Part shown: piece after piece, positions 46,421 through 57,700 of the stretch
Numbering within the stretch: position 1 is the first letter of the stretch
Layout of the letters: each line of letters opens with the position of its first letter
Source: Schistosoma haematobium
Taxonomy: Eukaryota > Platyhelminthes > Trematoda > Strigeidida > Schistosomatidae
NCBI RefSeq assembly: GCF_000699445.3
Contig: NC_067197.1
Coordinates: 11,600,152 to 11,664,151, forward strand
Length of the DNA stretch: 64,000 nt
Direction of reading: 5' to 3'
Program-made: the position numbers and the translations under genes
Notes under the pieces: generated by a model
What the model was told of the DNA's origin: nothing
The model's database searches: none
What the model saw: only the letters and a program-made list of their open reading frames with translations

Positions 46421-48536
46421 AAAAACAGCAAGTTAAAGAAGTAGACATACAGGTTAAGCTGATTTTCAGATCTTCAAAGACCTGATTTATTTACCTGACT
46501 TTAACTGATGTCAGCTTATGCCTTACTGACGTCAGTAAGTTATGCTTATTACGCAAGTGATTTCATTGTACTTCTCCAATCAATATTCGTTTATCTATTA
46601 AATGATGCTCAATGCATCTGTGGTACTTCAGTCGATCATAGTTTACGATCTCATCAGTCGAAATTCGCCTGTTTCTTTACTCCTAATATTGGCACTCAGC
46701 CTCATCGCTGATGGAAACTATGTTGTTTGGGTGTCCGAAGTCTATATTAGAACCTGAAAATTGCAAGTAGCCCCCTCACAAGTCAGGATAAGAAGAACAA
46801 AGATTTGATCGTTCAATTCATGTAACAGTCCTAAATATGATTGGTTTCGATTAGCTGTTTTCGAGATGGAATAATTAGGGAAGCTATGGTCGTGGAACTT
46901 ACATTAGTGGGGGTGGATGATCGGTTATAACAGGATTTTCAACTACGTAATCATGAACAGTCGATGGCAGTGACCTGTGGTATATGATTAGGTCCAACTT
47001 CCAAATGTTGCTATCACAATACAACAGAATATTGTACTAAAATACGTAATCACCAAATTCGCAAAAATTTAGTGGGATACCAGAGTGAACGCTTATCACA
47101 TTGAATTGGTTGATTATCTTAGTCTTCTTATCGGGGTAGCGATTACGGTTGTTTTTTTCTGCACTCAGTGCATATCTACTCCTGTTGTCACAATGATCCT
47201 CTCAGTTATATCACAAATTATGTGAATCACTGAAGTTGCCCAACATGACTGAGTCAGTGGTCTGTTTTTTTCGCTATCGTCCTACTAACTCCCAAAGTCT
47301 CAAACCCATCATTCGTGACGGTTGTGAACAATTGTTTTTTTTGCTTCTTGCTTTTCCCTTTTTTGTGTACTGAAATACCACAGGTGTCTTGCCAGATATT
47401 TTATGTAAAGTACGCCTAGATGAATTTCTTGGTGTCCATTTAAAGGGAGCTATGAAGACCGATCTTTTTCCCACAAGTAGCTGAACGTTGCTCAAAATCA
47501 TTGCTACTGTTTGAAAAAAATTGTTTGTTGTGTACTGCTCCTCACTAATCCTGGTTAGTGTTTTGTCCACCACATCTAACAATTCCTCTGTATACTTAGT
47601 AAAAGGTACTAGTCAAGAATTAGTGATTCACTTTATAGTTGCAGCAAACAGTTGGAATCGTAGAGTCGGAAATAGCAGCTTAATGTTTTTCATCTTAGTG
47701 AAGTTCAATTCTTTAGAAGTTGGAGCCATTTTTCATAACCACCACGCTGACGTTTAGGAGGAGACTAAGAAAATTCCAGTCTGCGCTACAATCACCGTAA
47801 GCAGGGACTTGAAACATGCGATGATAAACATCCTGACCCATCCGAGTATTTACATTGGATAACTCAAAGATGACTATTTACTCGAAGTAGCTATTTATAA
47901 AGTAAACTAGTTTTATTTTCCAGATCCGTGATCAGTGCTTAAGTAATGCTAATCAACTCTCCGTTTAAATATAAATCATTAGCCATTTGATCATGGGGAC
48001 ATGTGAATTCACATTTAATTGTGCTGTACATGTTATTCTAACCCTAAGCTCTCGGTACCATAACGTTTCCATTTGATTTTATTATATTTAGAGTGTAGCA
48101 TTATGAACCTACGGGATAGTGTCCCAACTAATTAAATCTAGCCAACTAGTTATTTTTGACTAGTTGAAGAATTATTGGGGATGAGACGTACTCTCATATC
48201 GTCACGCTATAATTAGTCTTGATGGTTCAATTATGTGTTTCATTCTGCACAACTTTTTTCATAGGTTTTCAGGTATAAGTCACTCATAATTTTATACTTC
48301 AACCTTAATGTTTACAAGGGTTCGACATACATCATTTTTGGAGGTCATCGGTCCGATCGTCGAACAATATGTTTGTATATATTCATATAAAAAGTAAACA
48401 ATATGTGCAGCTAATTACAATCCACAATAACGCATCTCTTAGCTCAAGATTTTCTAACTGGTTAACTTTTTATATATTTAAATACATCACAAATATATTT
48501 TATATACATCATGATCTCGAGTTTTCTTTGTTTTAG
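46421..48536. other. Spacer upstream of POLR3C
   Basis: Contains one unassigned minus-strand frame (47274-47610). Otherwise no gene or repeat recognised. Confidence 0.4.
47274..47610 (-). other. Unassigned open frame
   Basis: Open on the minus strand for about 110 codons between stops. Contains EELLDVVDKTLTRISEEQY, then SVFIAPFKWTPRNSS and a Lys/Arg-rich segment. The composition looks more protein-like than most chance frames here, but there is no good ATG and I recognise no family. It could be an exon of an unknown gene or a fragment of a transposon protein. Confidence 0.25.
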
Positions 48537-48557
48537 GGACAGACCAATAATTTTTAA
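48530..48557 (+). promoter_or_regulatory. Splice acceptor 21 bases before the POLR3C ATG
   Basis: A pyrimidine-rich 'gttttctttgttttag' ends at 48536, followed by 21 bases and the ATG. It could be the acceptor of a 5' UTR intron or a spliced-leader trans-splice site, both common in schistosomes. Confidence 0.45.
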
Positions 48558-48718
48558 ATGTCAGACACGGCATCTGAATATGCATGTTATATTCTAAATA
48601 AGTATTTTGGTGAAGCTGCCACAGTAAGCACACATATTCTGTGTGTTAAAGGTTCATCAAGTTTGTCGGAAATTTTAAGGGATTCTCACAAAAAGTTACA
48701 CTCAAGTCGAGTTTGCAA
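48558..48718 (+). CDS. POLR3C: POLR3C exon 1
   Basis: ATG at 48558 and donor gttagt at 48719, ending two bases into a codon. [20 protein letters not shown] aligns with the first winged helix of the family, so this is the true start. Confidence 0.85.
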
Positions 48719-51700
48719 GTTAGTCTTCTTGTCCTCATAATTATTAATAACTGCATTTTAGATGCCTTATTTCACTTATCAGACATTCCATGTTAACTAT
48801 ACAGAAAGATTCGATCTTAAAATACAGTTTAAATTATGAACGAATATTTTTTGTGCCAAGGTAATGATGATATTAATAATTTACTGACTTGGATATTGTT
48901 CTTCATTTAGACTTCCATTGCTTTGCAAACTCGTGTTTCATTACTATGGCAAGGTTGCTGAGCAGGCTATGATTTATTTCTCTATGTTTGGGCGTGGATC
49001 TTTAAGTGACCTGTTAGTGTATTGTGTTAAAAAGCATCTTCATAGTAAACGTAATTTGGCTATTCTTCAGTACTTTTAATCTATTATAAAGTCCCTGTAG
49101 AAGAACAACACAGCTATGTCGAAGCTTTAGGAACCACTGTGACTACTCTTGTTAAAACCAATGTCCTGCAAATTGTAAATCCGAAGCTGTGGTCAGTTGA
49201 ATCTAACAAGGAAACTAATGTATCGGCTGTACCTTCTCGAACAGCTGAAGCACCTGTACATGTCAATGTCTCGGAATCTGAAATGCAAATACCAAAGGAC
49301 GATATATGTGGTTAGTTACCTGAACTATCCTAATTCACTTCCTTCCTGCCTTCCTTGCGCGATTTACCATGCTAGAAGTAATATTAATTGACTTTTGTCT
49401 ACACATCGTCTCGTTTTTTTTACAAGAGCTGTTATACAGATCAATAATTTCGTTTTACTTATTTATTTTCTAATTCATATTACCGGGTACGTGGCTTGGT
49501 ATCTATGCACTGATGTTTCTTAATATTGCTGATTATGCAGAGATTTATCTTCAAAAGTTTATTTTTACCAACTAATCAAAATATCTGTTTCCCAGCCAAC
49601 GTTTTCTGTGTTTTTATATCGTATTTACAAGCAATTTCAAATACCAATTATCGACATAAGAGGTTTGCTTAGTAACAATTTGTTGTTCATCTGAGATTAA
49701 AGTAGGTCTGAGAATCCAGATGTATTTCATACAAAGTCTCTTCAATTGTATAATAATTAAGTATATCTTTTCGATGTTTCGGCAGCATGCTGTTTACGAA
49801 ATTCTATGGTAGGAAGTAAATCCATGTACCGTTGTTTCCATGACTACGAGCCTACATTACATCAGGTATTAATCATGTTATTTCGGCTATGGAACTATTC
49901 ACTCTTGAGATATTTTCTAAATATCGACTATCGAAATACTTTCTTACTTCCCAGCTGTTAACTGTTCAGATGTCTGGCGTTTAAACCGGGTTGGTGTGTA
50001 CTGAGGATTCACCTACGGGAGTGGAAAAAACCTGATTCCAAATCAATAGTACACATAGGCTTCATAGTCCTGAAGGAACGAATTGCGTATGAACCTATTG
50101 TTGGTCACCGGCTACCATGGATCAAGAGTTTCTAACGTTGCTCCCTTGTCTCGTGGATTAGACCTCTGGGTCAAAGGCTCAGGGAGTGACTCTCCAAGAA
50201 AAGCACCTACTTCAGCTTGGGTATCTGAGCAGTATTCAAGGCCGCACACAAATTTAATGGTAACTACTTTGTATTGCACATATATATTTTGGCGCCCCCT
50301 TATACTAATGTCTACGTGCTTGAATAAATGAATAATAAACAGTGAGTGATAAACTTACTAATGTTGTTAAATGAAATTTATTTATTTTTAATTTAGAAGC
50401 ATTACATAATTACATTTCTAGTGGATTTGTTAACTGGCCTATTGCAAATGAAAGAAATAATGAACCAGTGCGTAAACGTGTAAAACGTTATGATGAATCA
50501 TCCGAGGTGATTTTATTAATTTTTCCATAAGATTTCAACATGATCCTCTAAATGCTTTAAATTAATCCTAGATACTCATTGTTGTAAGTAGTATAAGTTG
50601 TTTGTACACCAGCTGAGTAATGGTTATGGTATTCAGTCTTCAATCACTAGGTATCATGTCTGAACCCCATCCATCTACTTAGGCCTTGTCAGCTGGTTAA
50701 TATTGGTAGTCCTGGCTGGAATATGGATGCTGTACTTGGTGAGTCAGCCATCTCGACTTGTGATGAGTATAGGTCGTCCAATTATTTCATCTAATCACTT
50801 TTGAATAGTTGGCTCATATTTATTCGATCAGTTGATTATTGATTCGTAAATTGTGGCCATACTTTGAGTAAGGGTTTATTCACTCTGCTCACAGTCACGG
50901 TTTCTCAAAGCGAAGTAGATAGAGCAGGGTGTAAATTAAGCACCCATTGATCGCGATTAGACTGTTGATTACGACAAAAAATGAACTTGGACGATTAAAA
51001 TCTTGTTTGAAAAAGGTAATCTAATATACTGTTACCTGGAAAACTGATGGAAATCACTAATTGTTATCGGTTAATACCTGATGAGTGAACAATGACTTTA
51101 TGAATAACATTGTCATGTGATACTCTTCCTGATTGGTTTATTTATTCATAAAAAGATTCTGTAAATAATTTTAGATTGGGAATTTGTATGGAAGGCATTA
51201 AACAAAGAAGTATATTTGTGAAAATTTCGACAACAGAAATTGGGTATTGGACAAGACTGCTAGGGGATTTCGCAAAAAAATTTATTTATTGACCATGAAC
51301 CTGTTACATATATTAGTTAGTGTTTTTATTTGCAAGTTGTATTTATTACTTGGGGTGCTGTTAGAGGTGTCCGTCAAGGCTGTCCACTTTCCCCATTTTT
51401 GTTTAACTTCATCATAGATCTACTGATGGAAATAACTTTCTCGTCGACTAAGTTCTCGGGTATTGATCTCCTACCAGGAGGTCCACTTATCGACTTAGAA
51501 TACGCAGATGACATAGTCCTGTTTGGTGAAGACGCTGACAAAATGCAGAGTCTTCTGGTAACACTGAGCAACAATGCCAGGATGTTTGGAATGCGCTTCT
51601 CTCCCTCTAAATGCAAGTTGTTGCTTCAGGACTGGTCTGCGTTAACACCTGAACTAAGGATAGGGAATGAAGTAGTCAAACGCGTTGACAACTTCACTTA

Positions 51701-54700
51701 TCTTGGAAGTCTGATCAGCCCTAATGGGTTGGTATCGGACGAAATCTCAGCACGGATTCGAAAAGCTCGATTGGCTTTTGCCAACTTGCGTCACATTTGG
51801 CGAAGGCGAGATATCCGTCTATCAATAAAAGGACAAGTATACTGCGCGGCAGTTCGTTCTGTTCTATTTTACGGCTGCGAAACGTGGCCATCAAGAGTTG
51901 GAGATACTCGTAAGCTACTGGCATTTGACCACAGATGTCTTAAAAATATTGCTTGATTCTTCTGGGATCACCGGATAAGTAATAGTGAGGTTAGACGTGT
52001 AGGGTATTAGGGGATTATGGTAAATCAGTTGATGAGGTTGTAAATCTTCATCGACTGAAGTGGTTGGGCCACTTGTTGCGTATGCCTGAACACCGATTAC
52101 CACAACGCGCATTGCTAACCGGTGTTGGGGATGTCTGGAAGAACGTTAGGGGCGGCCAAACCAAAACGTGGCATCAGTGCTTGAAGTTACTAACTTCTGG
52201 TCTAAGCCATGTTAGTAGATGCAGACTACTCGGTTGGGGTCCGTGTGAATATCGTAAACAATGGTTGGAGACTCTGAGTGACATGGCTCAGAATAGATCA
52301 CAAAGGCGTCGGTGTGTGCACTCTCTGTCTTCCCTTAAACTAAGAGATTAAAATCGCTTTATATCTTTCTTTCTACGAACTAATTCTTTTGTTCTGTACT
52401 ATGTCCTTATATGCAATATTTCTTTTATATACTACCACCACTGAATTAACTACTATGAATCCGGTGTTCATCTTGTTGTGCTGATGCGGTATGGCAACCT
52501 GGACCGATGCACATATGTGCCTGGTCCTACGTTGTAGCTGACTGACTGACTGTATTCATTACAGATTTATCGCCATCAGAGTACCTTTAGAAACCAGGAG
52601 ACAATAAACTACTGCTTCGTCTTAGTATGTGAGTACTCAGCATTGTGCACTAGTGACGTCACCAGGAATCTAACCCAGAACATCTACCATTCCATTAATT
52701 CCTGGTTTTCAAAATTTCCCCCAACCGAGATAAATTTTCCTCATACATACAACCTGCAAATTGCATTGATCTCCACAAACCCTTTCAATTATTATCTTTT
52801 AATCAATCATTTTAGCTAATCTTTAAAAAATAAAATGATGTCTTGTTTTAATTTTCTTAACTTCAGTTAGTGAAATCTCTTAAATTGGTGGTCTGTCCAA
52901 ATATTAAAACATTAGAGACAATGTGGAGAGATCGATTGATATGTCAGCTGGCAAGTGAAAAACTTGGTGAAGTAAGCTCTTTCTTGTTCATTTTATTCTG
53001 CTAGTACATCTGTTGAATCTTCCCTCTTTTCTTTGGGGAGGGGGGTAAAGTACTTATAGATCATCTTTTCTTTTCTGATTTAGATATGCGGTGATATTCT
53101 TTCACATTTATTATGTATTGCTACAGCTGCTAATAGGGGCACAGGAATCACCTCTACAGAGTCAGGAGCCGTTTCACGTTCAGAGGTTGGTCTACATATT
53201 TCACTTTTTTCATAGTATGGATCATTAACAATAAATGATATAATTTATTCTATAGTTTCTTATATGTATATACAGTTTCCTGAATTTGATTCTTTCATGT
53301 GTAAACAGTAATATTTGAAGTATTGAATTGAATAATGAAATTTTACTCACTTTTTACCATTTGTGGTTCATCTTATCCTTTATTGAAATAGTAAATACCA
53401 TAACAAAATCACAATTTTTTTTTCATAATTATGATTCAATTATTTTATTTACTTACGCCTGTTACTTCCAATGGAGCATAAGCCGCTGACCAGCATTCTC
53501 CAACCCACTCTGTCCTGGGCCTTTCTTTCTAGTTCTATCCAATTGTTTTTCATTCTTCTCACGTCTGTCTGTCTCCATTTCTCGGTGTAATGTGTTCCTT
53601 GGTCTTCCTCTTTTCCTTTGGCCTTGAAGATTTCATGCAAGGGGTTTCTTTGTGTTGTTTTACTTGCCTCATATTAAATTTTCCAAATGAATAAATTCTA
53701 TTTTGTATATATTTTGTTTCAGTTAAAGTGATTACCATGTCATTTTAGTCTAACAATAGTATTTACCATATGTAATATTTGATAAGAATCTTATATTCAA
53801 AGCACTCAATGATATAGAATACGACACAATTCTTACTTTAAAAAAAGGATAGCATTGTGAAAAATTTCATAGATACTGATCGTTTAATAAATTTAAACAA
53901 ACTGAGAAGGTTCACAGAATAACATGGATTTATTTCAAAGTTTCTCATTCGCTTCAAACTACCCATAGTTACAGTTATACCTACACATTAATCAGGGAAG
54001 TTGAGTTCAAAACGAAACAGAGGAAAACAGACAAGAAGAACAAAAACACGGGTAATACAATAGTTAAAATTGTTCAGTATTTACATGTTGAAAGTAAAGT
54101 TAGTCATATAAGAAAGTGGATGGCATCAAAATAATGAGATAGTGAAAAAAGACATTTTTTAACAACTAAATGATAATCAAACTGAGTCATAAATGTCAGT
54201 GGAAATTTCTACTATATATGGTAAAACAAAATAAAATAAGATTATGTAGTTGACAACTGTTGAAACAATGTAATTGTTTTACTATGGAAACAAGAGGTTT
54301 AGCATATTTTATTTATACGATTGTCAAATGGAAAGCGCTTAATAGTAATGGCCTTTGGAAAGCAAAGTAAAGGCGATGTTTGCTGCTTCTTAGGATTAGA
54401 GGCACCTACGTTATATCTACTGTCCATTAAATGCCTAGTGATCGCACTTGTAGACAGTTTACTTGTTTAAAACACAGCTTTCGAGGAATATGTTCATAAA
54501 CCTTGTAAATGTGCTTCTGTCAGTCTTTCCTACTCACTTGCTGCTTCAAGTACAATGAAATTCATAAATAAATTTGTAGTTGATTTTGGAAAAGTATTGA
54601 TCCACTTGTGATTGGTTAAGGGAACATCCGGTGTTATATACTGGAAATCGTTGTGCTTCAGGGAAGCTTTTTAGTTTTTCCTTAATCATTTAATCAAATT

Positions 54701-57700
54701 TGAATACAAGACTGATGAAGACAACTGTAAAGAAAAATCTGTTAGTTAAGATATAATTAATGTGGATATATCAAATAATAGCTATCTTTAAGAAACGACA
54801 TCACTTTATATAACTGAAACCAACAATTAAATGAATTTATGAACTGAAACTATGTCTTGAGGTCTGTTCAACATAATCCGTTTTTCAACATAATCCTCCT
54901 ATCCTTGATAACAGCGTGATAAAATATGCGGTAGTTTTGTTCATCATAAATAATGATTTGCCCTTCTCTTTAACTTTTCTGTAATTTGCTTATTTATTAC
55001 GACAGCTTTTGCGAAGTATGCGAATTGTACCGGATCATATATCCTCGTATATATCCTTATTGATAGATGATGAGGTAATTATGGTATGCTTTTTTGCTAG
55101 TATTAAATGTAAGCATTTTAATTATCAGTGTTTTTTGCACGCTAAGTGAATTTATAGTACTTCAAGCTAATCGTGCACAAAATTAAAATCCATAATCAAC
55201 ACAATTATTTAGCTTTCGGATTCAGTGAAACGTGAATTGTTATACTCTTCACTCAATCCACAAAAATTTTCAAATATCTACCGTCACCTTTTGCATTTTC
55301 TTTGAATACTTCAGGGTTATTTTTCCTCCACGTTGTTTGAACGTATAAAATTTGCTACTTCATGGTGCTGTATAGGCCCCATAACCTCAACGTCTATGGA
55401 GAGATTTGTATTATCTCGTAACATTTTCTTAGTGTTTTCTGTCTTTGGCAATATAGTCGAGAGCCTTTGGGACTTAATCACTAAGACATATCTGTCAGCT
55501 TAGAGATTTCTTTGGTATTTTAAGGACTTAAACCTACATTAATAATTAATCGTCCGAACTATGATTGACTCTCTAAAAAATAGTTTTACATATGAGTGAG
55601 TTTATTGATTTTTAGCAATCAGTGTAAATATCTCAATCGTAAAGTAATCTACTCGCACTCTAATGGACTCAGTAAATAAGTCTCAGACAATGACAGGCTC
55701 GAACCCAATGTTAAATATTCACCTCTCTAAGACTCCATAGAGTGATTTATTCATAAATTTCTTACTGTCTTTATAAATAACATCATATCGATTGATATAT
55801 TCCATCTTCAGGATTTATGTGCTCAACAATTAGTACGAGATCAGTCAGTAATCAATATGATAGAATCATCTAAAATTCAGTATAACTTTTACTTATGTAT
55901 TCAATTACTTTAAAAGTTGTAAATCAGATAAAAAATATAAATAACTTGTAACTAGTAAAGTGTTTCATTTAATCATCAAGAAGTGTTTCAATCAATGTCT
56001 TATCCTTATATTTTGATAACTGCATAGTTATTATTTATTTATTCATTTCTAAAGATTTCCTTTTTTTTTGTAGGTAAAATTCCTTTTACAACAACCTGGA
56101 TTAGCTGGTTACATGTACACATGTCGTATTCCTTTTTTTGGTCTTTGATGTTTCAACACCAATTGAGAATACTTACCATTTTAGAGTTTCACAACCACGT
56201 CATTTACATTGAGGTGAAACAATCAAGATTATTACTAAAATAGTGGAATAGTAAAATGAATGCATTTATGTCAGATAAAAACGTATAAAACCATTTTCCT
56301 AAACTTTATGATCGAAGGGAAGACAAATGATGAAAGCATTCATTAGTTAGCAACTATTTTCGAGAATATTTCCAACTGTTGGTTATATTAATTACGTGTT
56401 CTCCAACTAGAGAAAGTAGAAATAGCATTATTTGTACTTCATGTTGGGTAATTTTTTTCAACTTTTATTACTTTACTTATCGCTCTTGAGGTGTTTGACC
56501 AGGATTCTTCAACCAACTTTGTTCTAAGCTCTCCTTTCTAGTTGTTGTCAAGTGTAATTCATTCCTTTGATGTCATGACTTTTCAAACTTGTTACAAATT
56601 AATCAGTAGTAACATTTCAGCTAAATATTCTTACTTGATCCATGATTGAGAAATTAATTTATCGCTCTGATGTTTTCAGTATACATTTTTTTCTCTACAT
56701 AGAAACGATAGTTATTTTTAGTGCATAACTTTTGTTTACAGTTATCTTTTCCAATCAGTGAAAAATGTTCATTTCAGAGAAAGAAATAAAAATATAGTAC
56801 TAATGTCAGTAGTGAAATATTCACTCAAAGATGTAAAAAGATAACAGATTTTACGCATTATCTATCACATTCAATATACAGTGAAATGTTTAGTTTTGTC
56901 ATTTATATTATTGTAATAATTTCCTTAACATTTAATAATATCAGCTTATAAATATGTCATTAAACAACTATTTATCAAAAATGTGGAGTATATCATACAA
57001 ATCCTGTAAGTTGTTTTCTTATTTTATTTTTTAATACTTTTATGGTTTTGATTGGGATCATGAATCGATCGATGTTAGACCACCATTGAGAACCTATAAG
57101 CGGTGGACGGCCGTTCCGTCCTAATATGGTACTCCTAGGCGTTGCCCATCCATGATCTCTCACACGGGATTCCAATCCAGGACCTTCGGTCTCGCGCGCA
57201 AACGCCTAACCTCCAAACTAATGAGCCGGCATCCAACGGTGTTAATGTTTAACTTCAACCAATTCACGAATTTTCTGGTTGAAAACTTCACTAGTTGCCT
57301 TTTCTAATTCCTTCAATAGCACGCCATTTTTGTAATAAATCACCTGCCGTTTTAATTTGAGACGGAATATGAGTACATACATGTGATATAATAATTATAC
57401 TCACTTCCCCTCACAAAAAATTTTCTTTGCCTTTAGCCGAGATGAAGGAACATCAAATTTGCACTATCATAGTGACAAGCACTTAACAAAATAAAAGCCA
57501 AGGGAATCCGTAATAGTAGAAAAATCAAGCATAGAGAATACCTTTTGAAAGGAAAGAATGAAACCAAGAAATCAGGGATATATAAAATAATACTTAGACT
57601 CAAAATTTAAAGAAATGTGAGCACTGCTGCACTCAAATGCCCTGGCATGACCGAGGGTGGGGTGGGCCCGCCATCCCTCTCGAAATGCTCTCACACGGCC

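Noticed and set aside
50615..50760. tRNA-like A and B box segments as another hammerhead SINE
   Set aside because: Only loose similarity; no ribozyme core and no alignment to the other SINEs.
55812..55920. Possible POLR3C exon [17 protein letters not shown] after a cag acceptor
   Set aside because: Exons 55006-55074 and 56074-56125 already join in phase and match the family; this stretch has no clear family match and no good donor before its stop.
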